A stretch of DNA of 34,908 nucleotides from Blastococcus sp. (GTDB lineage: Bacteria; Actinomycetota; Actinomycetes; Mycobacteriales; Geodermatophilaceae), in assembly GCA_025465355.1 (NCBI GenBank), contig JAODNN010000021.1:1-34908 (forward strand), given 5' to 3'. The notes under the pieces are model-generated. The model saw nothing but the letters and a program-made list of their open reading frames with translations, did not search any database and was not told the DNA's origin. Both the position numbers and the translations under genes were made by a program. This document shows, in pieces, positions 22,108 to 30,706 of the stretch (position 1 is the first letter of the stretch; every line of letters begins with the position of its first letter).

Positions 22108-25100
22108 TCAGGCGGTCTCGAGCTCGCGGAGTCGCTGGCTGATGACCCCCGTGATGCCGTCGCCGCGCATGCTCACGCCGTAGAGGGCGTCGGCGATCTC
22201 CATCGTCCGCTTCTGGTGGGTGATGATGATCAGCTGGGACGTCGACCGGAGCTGCTCGACCAGGGTGAGCAGCCGGCCCAGGTTGACGTCGTCCAGAGCG
22301 GCCTCGACCTCGTCCAGGACGTAGAACGGCGAGGGCCGGGCGCGGAAGATCGCCACGAGCAGGGCAACCGCCGTCAGGGACCGCTCTCCGCCGGAGAGCA
22401 GCGACAGCCGCTTGACCTTCTTGCCCGGCGGCCGGGCCTCGACCTCGATGCCGGTGGCGAGCAGGTCGTCGGGTTCGGTGAGGATCAGCCGGCCGTGCCC
22501 GCCCGGGAACAACGTGGCGAAGACACCCTCGAACTCCCGCTCGACGTCGGCGAAGGCCGCGGCGAAGACCTCGTGGATCCGGTCGTCGACCTCCCGGACG
22601 ACGGTGAGCAGGTCGCGCCGGGTGGCCCTGAGGTCCTCGAGCTGGGTGGCCAGGAAGCCGTGCCGCTCCTCGAGGGCCGCGAACTCCTCCAACGCCAGCG
22701 GGTTGACCTTGCCGAGGGTGGCGAGATCGCGTTCGGCCTTCGCGGCCCGCCGCTCCTGGACCGCCCGGTCGTAGGGGACGGGGTCGGGCTCGGGCTCCCC
22801 CGCCGCCTCGGCCGCGGCCACCTGCTGCGGTGTCGGAGGCACGGGGGCGGCCGGGCCGTACTCGGCGAGCAGGGTGGCGAGGTCGACGCCGTACTCCTCG
22901 GCGGCCCGGCCTTCCAGGGCCTCGATGCGGTACCGCTGCTCGGCGCGGGCGACCTCGTCGCGGTGCACCTCGTCGGTCAGCCGGTCGAGCTCCGCGGTGG
23001 CCGCGCGGACCCGCGCACGCACCTCGAGCAGCTCCGCCTCCTGTGCAGTACGGGCGACGGCGATGCCGTCCCGCTCGGCGGCGGCACGGACCAGGGACAC
23101 CGCGAGCGCAGCGAGCGCCGCCTCCGCACCGGCACGAACCCTGTCGGCCACGGCTGCACCGCGCTCGCGGGCAACGCGGGCAGCAGCCGTCCGCTCGCGG
23201 GCGGCGCGCTCCTGCCGGGCCTGGCGGCGCAGCGACTCCGCGCGGCCGTGCAGCGCGCGGGCCCGCTCCTCGGCCGTGCGGACCGCGAGGCGCGCCTCGG
23301 TCTCGGCCTGGCGGGCAGCGGCCACCTCGGCGCGCAGCCGGTCGCGCTGCGCGGTCGAGGGTTCCTCCTCGAGCGGCGCGGCCTCGGCCTCGGTCAGCCG
23401 CTGCTCGAGCTCACCGACCGCGGCGAGTGCCTGCTCGAGCGCCTGCTCCGCGCGCACCCGCGCCCCGAGGTGCCGTTCGGATTCCGCGGCGGCCGAGCGC
23501 GCGGCGGCACCGAGCTCCGCGAGCTCCGCGGCCACGACCGACCGCCCGCGATCGGCTGCCTGACGGGCCGCCAGAGCCGCGTCGACGTCCGACGACCGGA
23601 GCTCCGCATCCTCCCGGGCCGCGGCAAGCCGGTCAGCGAGCCCGGCGGCGTGATCGGCCGCGCGGAGCAGCTGTGCCTCCGCCTCCTCCACCCGAGCGCG
23701 GACCACCAGGTTGGAGTCGGCGTTGGCCTGGCCGCCCACCGCCCAGTCGGCGCCCACGAGGTCACCGGCGGAGGTGACCCCCCTGACGCGCGGGTGGGCA
23801 CGGACCAGGGCCACGGCGGCGTCGAGGTCGGGGACGAGGGCGACCCGCTCCAGGGCGCGGGCCAGCGCCGGCCCCAGATCGTCGGGCGCCGTCACGGTGT
23901 CGAGCGCCCAGCGCGCCCCATCGGGGAGCACGGGCCAGCCCTCGCGCGGCACCGGGGGCGGACCGCCGGTCACGAGCAGACCGGCCCGCCCACCGGTCTT
24001 CTCGAGGTGGGCCAGGGCACCGGCGGCCTCGGCGACGCCCGAGACGACGACGGCATCGGCCATCGCGCCCAGCGCGGCGGCGACCGCCACCTCGTCGCCG
24101 GACCGGACGGTGAGCCGCTCGGCCACCGGGCCCAGCACGCCGGCGAGACCGGCGGCGAGCACGGCCGCCGCACCGTCCGCCGGAGCGAGACCGAGGGCGA
24201 GGGCGTCCCGGCGGGCCAGCCACGAGGCGCGGTCGCGCTCGGCGGCCCGCTCGGCCTCGGTCAGCTCGGTGACCAGCCGAGCGGCCGCCGCGTGCGCAGC
24301 GACGGCGTCCTGGTGGGCGGACACCAGGGCGACGTCGGCGTCGTCGGCGTCGGCGACCTCCGCGCGCCGATCGGCCAGCCGCTCGGCGGCAACCTCGGAC
24401 CGGTCGGCGGCCTCGCCGGCGGCGAGCGTGAGCCGCTCGATCTCGGCCTGCCCGGCGGTCACCCGGGACCGTGCCGCGGCGACCTCACCGGACAGCCGCG
24501 CCAGGCCCTCACGGCGATCGGCGAGCGCGCGGGCGGCGGCCACCCACGCGCGCTCGGCCTCGGCGAGGGCCGTGTCGAGCTCGGCGCGCTCCCGGACGAC
24601 GGCGGCGAGGCGGGCGCGCTCGGCCTCGAGCCCCGCGGCGAGCTCGGCCTCGGTCGCGGCGACCCGGTCGGCCTCGGCGTCCAGCTGGTCGGGATCGCGG
24701 CCGGGCGCGGCCGCCGGCGGGGCCGCGGAGAGGTGCCGGTGCCGTTCGGCCGCCAGCTGGGCGATGCCGCGGAACCGCTCCCCGAGCGCGGAGAGCTGAT
24801 ACCAGGTGTCGGAAGCCACCCGAAGGCGGGGAGCCGACTGGGCGAGCCCGCTCTCCAGCGCCGACTCCCGCTGCGAGGCGAGGGTGAACTCCCTTTCCAC
24901 GACGGCCCGTCGAGCCCGCGCGGCCGTCTCGTCGGCGACGTCCCGGTCCAGATCGTCGCGCAGCTGCACGAGGTCATCGGCCAGGAGCCGGAGCCGTGCG
25001 TCGCGGAGATCCGCCTGCACGCCGGCCGCGCGGCGGGCCACCTCGGCCTGCTTGCCGAGCGGGGTCAGCTGGCGGCGCAGCTCGGTGGTGAGGTCGGCCA

Positions 25101-25671
25101 GCCGGTCGAGGTTGTGCTCCATCCCCTCGAGCTTGCGAAGCGCCTTCTCCTTGCGCTTGCGGTGCTTGAGGACGCCGGCAGCCTCCTCGATGAAGGCCCG
25201 GCGGTCTTCCGGCCGACCCGACAGGACGGCGTCCAGCTGGCCCTGGCCGACGATGACGTGCATCTCGCGCCCGATGCCGGAGTCGCTGAGCAGCTCCTGG
25301 ACGTCGAGCAGGCGCACCTTGTCGCCGTTGATCTCGTACTCACTCTCACCGGAGCGATACATCCGCCGGGTGATCGAGACCTCGGTGTACTCGATCGGCA
25401 GCGCGCCGTCGGAGTTGTCGATGGTGAGGGTGACCTCGGCCCGGCCCAGGGCGGGGCGGCCGGCGGTGCCGGCGAAGATGACGTCCTCCATCTTGCCGCC
25501 GCGCAGGCTCTTGGCGCCTTGCTCGCCCAGGACCCAGGCGATGGCGTCGACGACGTTGGACTTGCCCGAGCCGTTGGGGCCGACGACGGCGGTGATCCCG
25601 GGCTCCAGCCGCAGGGTCGTCGCGGACGCGAAGGACTTGAATCCCTTGAGCGTCAGGCTGGACAGGTGCAC
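22108..25671 (-). CDS. smc: Chromosome segregation protein SMC
   Basis: A 1187-residue SMC ATPase that compacts and helps segregate the chromosome together with ScpA and ScpB (not in this window). Walker A GPNGSGKSN is at 31-39; two long coiled-coil arms rich in Ala, Glu and Arg flank a hinge (about 500-670); the C-terminal head has the signature LLSGGERS (about 1091-1098) and Walker B FYVLDEVEAALDD (about 1116-1128). All ATPase parts are intact. The GTG at 25669-25671 has AAGGTG upstream and a TANNNT box. Convergent with the EEP gene with no intergenic base. Confidence 0.97.
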   Translation of the reverse strand: MHLSSLTLKGFKSFASATTLRLEPGITAVVGPNGSGKSNVVDAIAWVLGEQGAKSLRGGKMEDVIFAGTAGRPALGRAEVTLTIDNSDGALPIEYTEVSITRRMYRSGESEYEINGDKVRLLDVQELLSDSGIGREMHVIVGQGQLDAVLSGRPEDRRAFIEEAAGVLKHRKRKEKALRKLEGMEHNLDRLADLTTELRRQLTPLGKQAEVARRAAGVQADLRDARLRLLADDLVQLRDDLDRDVADETAARARRAVVEREFTLASQRESALESGLAQSAPRLRVASDTWYQLSALGERFRGIAQLAAERHRHLSAAPPAAAPGRDPDQLDAEADRVAATEAELAAGLEAERARLAAVVRERAELDTALAEAERAWVAAARALADRREGLARLSGEVAAARSRVTAGQAEIERLTLAAGEAADRSEVAAERLADRRAEVADADDADVALVSAHQDAVAAHAAAARLVTELTEAERAAERDRASWLARRDALALGLAPADGAAAVLAAGLAGVLGPVAERLTVRSGDEVAVAAALGAMADAVVVSGVAEAAGALAHLEKTGGRAGLLVTGGPPPVPREGWPVLPDGARWALDTVTAPDDLGPALARALERVALVPDLDAAVALVRAHPRVRGVTSAGDLVGADWAVGGQANADSNLVVRARVEEAEAQLLRAADHAAGLADRLAAAREDAELRSSDVDAALAARQAADRGRSVVAAELAELGAAARSAAAESERHLGARVRAEQALEQALAAVGELEQRLTEAEAAPLEEEPSTAQRDRLRAEVAAARQAETEARLAVRTAEERARALHGRAESLRRQARQERAARERTAAARVARERGAAVADRVRAGAEAALAALAVSLVRAAAERDGIAVARTAQEAELLEVRARVRAATAELDRLTDEVHRDEVARAEQRYRIEALEGRAAEEYGVDLATLLAEYGPAAPVPPTPQQVAAAEAAGEPEPDPVPYDRAVQERRAAKAERDLATLGKVNPLALEEFAALEERHGFLATQLEDLRATRRDLLTVVREVDDRIHEVFAAAFADVEREFEGVFATLFPGGHGRLILTEPDDLLATGIEVEARPPGKKVKRLSLLSGGERSLTAVALLVAIFRARPSPFYVLDEVEAALDDVNLGRLLTLVEQLRSTSQLIIITHQKRTMEIADALYGVSMRGDGITGVISQRLRELETA

Positions 25672-25680
25672 AGAACAGGC

Positions 25681-25720
25681 ACCTTAGCCCAGGTTTCGGC
25701 CCACACCCCGCATATCGGGG
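25681..25720 (-). promoter_or_regulatory. smc upstream region: small hairpin and putative -10 box TAAGGT
   Basis: CCCCG-ATATG-CGGGG (25720-25706) is a 5-bp hairpin following the coiled-coil gene, a weak terminator. TAAGGT (25686-25681) fits TANNNT and ends 9 bases before the smc GTG; its AAGG could instead act as a ribosome binding site, so the two readings compete. Confidence 0.35.
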
Positions 25721-25757
25721 CAGGTGGGAAGGGTGTGACGGAGGGTGCGGACCGCTG

Positions 25758-25949
25758 TCAGGCGAGCGCAGGCTCGGCGCTGTCACCGGCGAGCGAGAGG
25801 AGTTCGTGGGCGATCGCGGCGTCACGCTGGGCCCGCAGCTCGTGGAGCTCCTGCTCCAGCCGGCGCACCTTGGCCCGCAGGACGGCGTTCTCCTCAGCTA
25901 CTCGGAGCTCCGCGGGGGCGACGACGTGACCGAACAGGGCCTTGGCCAT
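25758..25949 (-). CDS. Small coiled-coil protein (63 aa)
   Basis: A 63-residue protein beginning MAKALFGHVVAPAELRVAEE. From about residue 15 to 50 it is a heptad-like helix rich in Glu, Arg, Leu and Ala, predicted to form a short coiled coil. I have an impression that similar MAKALxGH proteins occur in other actinobacteria, but I cannot confirm this. The ATG at 25947-25949 was chosen because the upstream part of the frame (to 26057) lacks coding character. It sits between acyP and smc; a role with SMC is conceivable but unsupported. A TTGACC...CACCCT promoter candidate lies upstream. Confidence 0.7.
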   Translation of the reverse strand: MAKALFGHVVAPAELRVAEENAVLRAKVRRLEQELHELRAQRDAAIAHELLSLAGDSAEPALA

Positions 25950-26028
25950 GACTACAGCGGCCTTTCCGATGGCGAGATGGCGAGCCCGGCGCCCCGGATG
26001 CACGGTCGGCGCGAGCTGTGGTATCCCC

Positions 26029-26057
26029 AGGGTGACAGGCCAGGACACGCAGGTCAA
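26029..26057 (-). promoter_or_regulatory. Putative promoter of the small coiled-coil gene
   Basis: On the minus strand TTGACC (26057-26052) and CACCCT (26034-26029) are separated by 17 bases, a good -35 and an acceptable -10. The transcript would start near 26022 with a leader of about 70 bases. The rest of this 152-bp gap (25950-26101) shows nothing else clear. Confidence 0.4.
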
Positions 26058-26101
26058 CGTGGAGACTGCCTACTCACCGTGTCGGGGGGATGTCGCGTTC
26101 G

Positions 26102-26386
26102 TCACGCTGTGGTGAAGCCATCGCCGCCCTGTGCCCTCTCGTCCCGCACGTCGACTCGCGTCACCGTCCCCGGTGCGCGGGGACCGTCGAGCGCGTCCAG
26201 GACGGTGGCGACATCGTCGGCCGACCCTTCGAGCACGACCTCGACCCTCCCGTCGGGGAGATTGCGCGCCGAACCCGCCAGGCCGGCCGACGACGCGCAC
26301 TCGCGGACGAACCAGCGGTACCCGACACCCTGCACGTGCCCCGACACGACGGCGACCGCACGGCGGCTCGAGGACGGTGGGGTCAT
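26102..26386 (-). CDS. acyP: Acylphosphatase
   Basis: A 94-residue acylphosphatase, hydrolysing carboxyl-phosphate bonds in small acyl phosphates. The signature [12 protein letters not shown] contains the phosphate-binding Arg24, and RNLPDG supplies catalytic Asn42. The ATG at 26384-26386 overlaps the mutM stop (ATGA), so it is translationally coupled to mutM. The same mutM-acyP-smc neighbourhood occurs in mycobacteria. Confidence 0.94.
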   Translation of the reverse strand: MTPPSSSRRAVAVVSGHVQGVGYRWFVRECASSAGLAGSARNLPDGRVEVVLEGSADDVATVLDALDGPRAPGTVTRVDVRDERAQGGDGFTTA

Positions 26387-27285
26387 GACCGGGGAGCGCG
26401 GAGCTCTGCCGACTTCCGCCGGGTACGCGGAGACGGCTGGCACGTCGGGCAGCTGTAGCTCGACCGATTCATGAAGGACTCCCGCCTGATCGGCGTCCCG
26501 CACCGGGGGCAGGGGCGGTCGCCCTGCCCGTACACGGCCAGGAAACGGGAGAAGTAGCCACTCTGCCCGTTGACGTCCACGTAGAGGGAGTCGAACGACG
26601 TGCCGCCCTGCGCGAGCGCCTCCCCCAGGACGTCACGGACGCCGTCCAGGAGGTCGGCGACCTGACTCCGGGTGAGGCGGTCCGTGGGGCGGGCGCCGTG
26701 CAGCCGGGCCCGCCAGAGCGCCTCGTCGGCGTAGATGTTGCCGACGCCGCCGATGAGCGTCTGGTCCAGCAGGGCGCGCTTGACCTCGGTACGCCGGCGG
26801 CGCAGCGCGGCCGTGAAGGCGGCTTCGTCGAAGGAGGCGTCCAGAGGGTCGATCGCGATGTGCGCGAGCCGGGCGGGTATCTCATCCCCGGCCGACTCCT
26901 CGACGGCCAGCCCGCCGAAGGTCCGCTGGTCGACGAAGCGCAGTTCCCGCCCGCCGTCGGTGAAGGTGAACCGCGCGCGCAGATGCGTCTCGTAGGGGGC
27001 CGAGGGCTTCTCGACGAGCAACTGGCCGCTCATGCCGAGATGCCCGACCAGCGCCCGCCCGGACGGCGTCCCGTCGGGCTCGGCGAGCGGCAACCAGAGG
27101 TACTTGCCGCGGCGGTGCGCGGCGGTGAGGGTGCGGCCGGTGAGGGTGGCGACGAAGTGCTCGGCGCCCTCGAGGTGGCGGCGGACGGCGCGCGGGTGGT
27201 GGACCTCGACGGTGGCGACGGTGCGCCCGGCGACCCACTGCTCCAGGCCCCGCCGGACCACCTCGACCTCGGGAAGCTCGGGCAC
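26383..27285 (-). CDS. mutM: Formamidopyrimidine-DNA glycosylase
   Basis: A 300-residue Fpg/MutM glycosylase-lyase that removes 8-oxoguanine and formamidopyrimidines. The catalytic N-terminus is (V)PELPEVE, giving Pro2 and Glu3 after removal of the initiator; K61 in HRRGKYLWL is the conserved lysine. The helix-two-turn-helix includes [11 protein letters not shown] (about 178-188), and the zinc finger has C259, C262, C279 and C282 with R274 in FMNRSS. The GTG start at 27283-27285 is fixed by Pro2 chemistry; the frame runs much further upstream within rnc. It follows rnc by four bases. Confidence 0.97.
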   Translation of the reverse strand: MPELPEVEVVRRGLEQWVAGRTVATVEVHHPRAVRRHLEGAEHFVATLTGRTLTAAHRRGKYLWLPLAEPDGTPSGRALVGHLGMSGQLLVEKPSAPYETHLRARFTFTDGGRELRFVDQRTFGGLAVEESAGDEIPARLAHIAIDPLDASFDEAAFTAALRRRRTEVKRALLDQTLIGGVGNIYADEALWRARLHGARPTDRLTRSQVADLLDGVRDVLGEALAQGGTSFDSLYVDVNGQSGYFSRFLAVYGQGDRPCPRCGTPIRRESFMNRSSYSCPTCQPSPRTRRKSAELRAPRS

Positions 27286-27289
27286 CGGC

Positions 27290-28069
27290 TCAGCTCTCGG
27301 GGGTGGCGTCCGACAACGCGCGCCAGGCGGCCTCCGCGGCCTCCTGCTCGGCGGCCTTCTTCGTGCGACCGGTGCCGGTGCCGTGGACGGTCCCGGCGAG
27401 GACGACGGAAGCGGTGAACGTCTTGGCGTGGTCGGGGCCGTCGTCCGCGACCTGGTAGGTCGGGACGCCCAGCCCACGGGCGGCGCCGAGCTCCTGCAGG
27501 CTGGTCTTCCAGTCCAGGCCGGCGCCCCGGGTGGCGGACTCCACGAGCAGCGGATCGAACAGCCGGTGGACGACCTCGCCGGCGGTGTCCAGGCCGCAAC
27601 CGAGATGGATCGCGCCGATCAGCGCCTCGAGGGCGTCGGCCAGGATCGAGTCCTTCTCGCGGCCGCCGGTGGTCTCCTCACCGCGGCCCAGCAGCAGCTG
27701 CGGGCCGATGCCGCCCGCGCCGAGCTGCCGCGCGACGGCCGCGAGCGAGGTCATGTTGACCACTGAGGCACGCAGCTTGGCCAGCTGACCTTCGGGGAGG
27801 TCGGGCTGGCTGCGGTAGAGCTCGTCGGTGACGACCAGGCCGAGGACGGAGTCGCCGAGGAACTCCAGGCGCTCGTTGGTCGGCAGGCCGCCGTTCTCGT
27901 AGGCGAACGACCGGTGGGTCAGAACGAGCCCGAGCAGGCCGCCGGGCAGCTCGACACCCAGGGCGTCGCGCAGCCACGCGGCGGAGCGCTCGGCGTGCGC
28001 CGGGCCACCTGGGGGACGGCCGTCGGCAGCACCCGCGACGGGGTGCGTTCCGGCGGCCGTCGTCCCCAT
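27290..28069 (-). CDS. rnc: Ribonuclease III
   Basis: A 259-residue RNase III that cuts double-stranded RNA in rRNA and mRNA processing. The signature [12 protein letters not shown] is at about 65-76; [13 protein letters not shown] provides the second set of acidic metal ligands; the C-terminal dsRNA-binding domain starts around DWKTSLQEL and ends with [14 protein letters not shown]. The N-terminal 30 residues are a variable Gly/Pro/Ala extension. The ATG at 28067-28069 lies 17 bases after rpmF and has no obvious ribosome binding site, so the exact start is less certain. Confidence 0.96.
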   Translation of the reverse strand: MGTTAAGTHPVAGAADGRPPGGPAHAERSAAWLRDALGVELPGGLLGLVLTHRSFAYENGGLPTNERLEFLGDSVLGLVVTDELYRSQPDLPEGQLAKLRASVVNMTSLAAVARQLGAGGIGPQLLLGRGEETTGGREKDSILADALEALIGAIHLGCGLDTAGEVVHRLFDPLLVESATRGAGLDWKTSLQELGAARGLGVPTYQVADDGPDHAKTFTASVVLAGTVHGTGTGRTKKAAEQEAAEAAWRALSDATPES

Positions 28070-28086
28070 GCTGGATCGAGGAGACG

Positions 28087-28266
28087 TCAGACCGAGAGAA
28101 CCTGGCGGCCGTCGTACTGACCGCAGGTCGGGCACGCCTGGTGCGGGGGCTTGAGCGCGCCACAGGCGCGGTTGGGGCACGGCGAGAGAGCCGGCGCGGT
28201 GGCCTTCCACATGGAACGGCGGGAGCGCGTGTTGGCGCGGGACATCTTCCGCTTCGGGACAGCCAC
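28087..28266 (-). CDS. rpmF: 50S ribosomal protein L32 (zinc-binding form)
   Basis: A 59-residue L32 starting [18 protein letters not shown]. Four cysteines (C30, C35, C45, C48) form the zinc ribbon, i.e. the C+ version. The GTG at 28264-28266 is preceded by GAGGAG with 8 bases of spacing and starts two bases after the DUF177 stop, the standard yceD-rpmF pair. No Zur box is visible, so this is likely the constitutive copy. Confidence 0.98.
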   Translation of the reverse strand: MAVPKRKMSRANTRSRRSMWKATAPALSPCPNRACGALKPPHQACPTCGQYDGRQVLSV

Positions 28267-28268
28267 GA

Positions 28269-28895
28269 TCAGTTCTCCTCTGGGGTGGGGGCATCGCCGG
28301 GGGTGCCCGGCGAGGAAGCGAATCGGTCGACAAGTCCGGCCCAGCGGGCGTCGACGACCTCGTGGGCGTGATCTGCCGGGAGGTCGTCCAGGCGCTGCCC
28401 GCAGTCGACGCACAGTCCGGCGCAGTCTTCCGTGCAGACCGGCGCCAGGGGCAGGCTGAGGACGATGGTGTCGCGGACCAGCCCCTCGAGGTCGAGGTAG
28501 TCGCCGTCGACACGACGGACCTCGTCCTCCTCGCTGGTCTCCTCGGTGGTGCTGCCCGCGTAGGCGTACAGCTCCTGCAGGGCGAGGTGCAGCGTGTCCT
28601 CGATCGGCTCGAGGCACCGGGCGCAGGAACCCTCGACAGGAACGTCGAGCTCGCCGGTGACGAGGACGCCCTCCATGACCGACTCGAGCCGCAGCCGGAG
28701 CGCGATCCCCGCGCCCGCGGGCACCCCGATCAGCTCCACCCGCCAGCCGGCAGGGGCCGGTACCGTGCGCTCGAGTTCCTGCAGCGACCCGGCGCGGCGG
28801 CCGAGTCCCCGGAGGTCGACCTTCCAGGGGTTGGCTGCGGGGCGCCGGGCGTCATGGGACGCGGCGCCTGAGCGGTGCGGAACAGCGGAAGGCAT
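28269..28895 (-). CDS. DUF177/YceD family protein
   Basis: A 208-residue YceD-like protein, conserved directly upstream of rpmF across bacteria and implicated in 23S rRNA accumulation in other species. Cysteine knuckles CARC (C91, C94) and a later cluster [12 protein letters not shown] (C154, C158, C162, C165) suggest metal binding. The ATG at 28893-28895 is far from any strong ribosome binding site. It begins the transcript DUF177-rpmF-rnc-mutM-acyP; two TAGTCT boxes lie upstream. Confidence 0.92.
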   Translation of the reverse strand: MPSAVPHRSGAASHDARRPAANPWKVDLRGLGRRAGSLQELERTVPAPAGWRVELIGVPAGAGIALRLRLESVMEGVLVTGELDVPVEGSCARCLEPIEDTLHLALQELYAYAGSTTEETSEEDEVRRVDGDYLDLEGLVRDTIVLSLPLAPVCTEDCAGLCVDCGQRLDDLPADHAHEVVDARWAGLVDRFASSPGTPGDAPTPEEN

Positions 28896-28956
28896 GTCAG
28901 TACTCGCGGTCGGGAGCGGGAGGGAGGGCCGGCCGGAGAATTCCGGCTGTCGGACC

Positions 28957-28970
28957 AGACTACGAGACTA
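28957..28970 (-). promoter_or_regulatory. Tandem TAGTCT boxes upstream of DUF177-rpmF
   Basis: On the minus strand TAGTCTCG-TAGTCTGG: two TANNNT-type -10 candidates (28970-28965 and 28962-28957) at an 8-base interval. A transcript from here would have a leader of about 55-65 bases. A small CCGA/TCGG hairpin after the sepIVA stop precedes them. No clear -35. Confidence 0.35.
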
Positions 28971-28983
28971 CCCGAAGCTCGGC

Positions 28984-29640
28984 TCAGGGCTCCCGCAGCG
29001 TCGTCCGGGCCTTCTCCACCGAGCGGAGCATGCGCTCCAGCGTCGTCCCGAAGTCGGCCAACCGGGTGTCGACGTACTCGTCGACCTCGGCCCGCATGCG
29101 GGCGACGTCGCTCGCGGTCTGCGCACCGAGCTCGTCGGCCCGGGAGACGGCTCCGCGGTAGACCTCTGTCTCGGTGATCAGCTGCTCGTGCTGGGCGTGG
29201 GCCTCGGCGATGAGCGCATCGCGCTGCCGGCGGCCCTCGGCGAGCAGCCGCTGGGCCTCCTCCTCGGCGGCGATGAGCGTCTCCTCGGCCTCTGCCTGCG
29301 CCTGGGCGAGCAGCTCGTCGCGCTGGCGGCGGGCGGTGCCCAGGATCTCCTCGCGCGTGCGGCGCGCCTGAGCGAGCAGCTGCTCGCTCTCACCACGCGT
29401 GCGGCCGGTGAGGCGCTCGGCCTCGGCCTGCGCCTGCTGGAGGATCTCGGTGCGCTGCTCGACGATCGCGCCGGCCGCCTGGACGTCCTCCGGCAGCGAC
29501 TCACGCAGGTCGTCGAGGAGGTCGAGGAGGTGGTCGCGAGGGACCATGCAGGAGCTGGACATCGGCACGCTGCGGGCGTTCTCGATGACCGTCGTCAGCT
29601 CGTCGACGGTCTCGTACAGGCGGTACACGACTTCGGTCAC
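28984..29640 (-). CDS. sepIVA: SepIVA-like DivIVA-domain coiled-coil protein
   Basis: A 218-residue, almost wholly helical protein. After about 55 residues (MTEVVYRLYETVDELTTVIE) comes a long coiled coil (about 60-200) rich in Ala, Glu, Gln and Arg. It occupies the same place between coaD and DUF177-rpmF as mycobacterial SepIVA (Rv2927c, MSMEG_2416), a DivIVA-family factor needed for septation and polar growth. No membrane segment or catalytic motif. The GTG at 29638-29640 overlaps the coaD stop (GTGA). Symbol by synteny and architecture. Confidence 0.82.
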   Translation of the reverse strand: MTEVVYRLYETVDELTTVIENARSVPMSSSCMVPRDHLLDLLDDLRESLPEDVQAAGAIVEQRTEILQQAQAEAERLTGRTRGESEQLLAQARRTREEILGTARRQRDELLAQAQAEAEETLIAAEEEAQRLLAEGRRQRDALIAEAHAQHEQLITETEVYRGAVSRADELGAQTASDVARMRAEVDEYVDTRLADFGTTLERMLRSVEKARTTLREP

Positions 29641-30137
29641 GTGGACTCCCCCTGGCCGAGCCGCCGGGTCCGCTCCTGCACGAGCCGGTCGTAGACGCCC
29701 TTGGGCACGAGCCGGGAGACGTCGCCGCCGAAGGTTGCGATCTGCTTGACCAGGCTCGACGAGAGGTGGCCGACCTGCGGCGCCGTCGGGACGAAGAGGG
29801 TCTCGACGCCGGCCAGCTCCCGGTTCATCTGCGCCATCTGCAGCTCGTACTCGAAGTCGCCCACCGCCCGCAGGCCCTTGACGATCACCGGGATGTCATG
29901 GGCGCGGCAGTAATCGACCAGCAGGCCCTCGAAGCTGTCGACGGTGACGTTGGGCAGGTCCGCGACGGCGTCGCGGAGCAGATCCATGCGCTCGTCGACG
30001 CTGAACAATCCAGCCTTGCCGGGGTTCACCAGCACCGCCACGACGAGTTCGTCGTACAGGGCTGCGGCCCGATTGATGACGTCGACGTGCCCGTTGGTGA
30101 CCGGGTCGAACGAACCAGGGCACACGGCACGTCTCAC
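29637..30137 (-). CDS. coaD: Phosphopantetheine adenylyltransferase
   Basis: A 166-residue CoaD, which makes dephospho-CoA from 4'-phosphopantetheine and ATP. The nucleotidyltransferase motif PGSFDPVTNGH (about 7-17) has the T/HxGH-type site, and SSSLVKQ near residue 127 matches the second ATP-binding motif. The GTG at 30135-30137 overlaps the rsmD stop (GTGA); the longer upstream frame reads through rsmD and lacks similarity. Second member of the coupled rsmD-coaD-sepIVA set. Confidence 0.97.
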   Translation of the reverse strand: MRRAVCPGSFDPVTNGHVDVINRAAALYDELVVAVLVNPGKAGLFSVDERMDLLRDAVADLPNVTVDSFEGLLVDYCRAHDIPVIVKGLRAVGDFEYELQMAQMNRELAGVETLFVPTAPQVGHLSSSLVKQIATFGGDVSRLVPKGVYDRLVQERTRRLGQGEST

Positions 30138-30688
30138 GGTGAGCGACCGTACCGGAGCAGCGCCTCGCCGTAGCGGCGGTCGCGCAGCCCGGCGAGGGGT
30201 GTCGGCCACTCCCAGGGCTCCTCTCGGCTGGAGCGCTCGACGACGACGACGGCACCGGGGGCCAGCCACCCGCCCGTGATCAGCGCCTGCAGCACCTCGC
30301 GGACCTCGTCGACAGGTGCCGCGTACGGCGGGTCGGCGAGCACGAGGTCGAATTGGGCAGCGGGCCTGCTGGCGACGACCGTGGGCACGGAGCCGGCGAC
30401 CACCCGACCGCCGGGGAGGCCGACCGCGGCGAGGTTCGCCTTCAGCACGGGCAGCACCCGGGGCCCGGACTCGACGAACACCACGCTCCCCGCGCCGCGG
30501 GAGAGCGCCTCGAGGCCGAGCGCACCCGACCCGGCGTAGAGGTCGAGCACGCTCGCGCCGCGGAGGTCGAGGAGTGTGCCGAGAGAGTTGAACAGGGCTT
30601 CGCGGGCGCGGTCGCCGGTCGGGCGCACACCGGTGGGCGGCACCTTGAGCCGCCGGCCGCCCGCGACACCCGAGATGAGGCGCGTCAT
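30134..30688 (-). CDS. rsmD: 16S rRNA (guanine966-N2)-methyltransferase RsmD
   Basis: A 184-residue Rossmann-fold methyltransferase. The SAM-binding motif VLDLYAGSGALGLEAL (about 47-62) and the N6/N2-amine catalytic motif LADPPY (about 118-123) are intact. The N-terminal MTRLISGVAGGRRLKVP is typical of RsmD. It follows recG by 18 bases and overlaps coaD, the usual actinobacterial linkage. Confidence 0.96.
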   Translation of the reverse strand: MTRLISGVAGGRRLKVPPTGVRPTGDRAREALFNSLGTLLDLRGASVLDLYAGSGALGLEALSRGAGSVVFVESGPRVLPVLKANLAAVGLPGGRVVAGSVPTVVASRPAAQFDLVLADPPYAAPVDEVREVLQALITGGWLAPGAVVVVERSSREEPWEWPTPLAGLRDRRYGEALLRYGRSP

Positions 30689-30706
30689 CGCGTGGTCATG
30701 GGGTCA

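Noticed and set aside
22216-25929. A 1237-codon open frame on the plus strand opposite smc
   Set aside because: It mirrors the GC-rich codon pattern of smc, has no recognisable domain, and low-complexity Gly/Arg/Leu-rich composition typical of antisense shadows in high-GC genomes.
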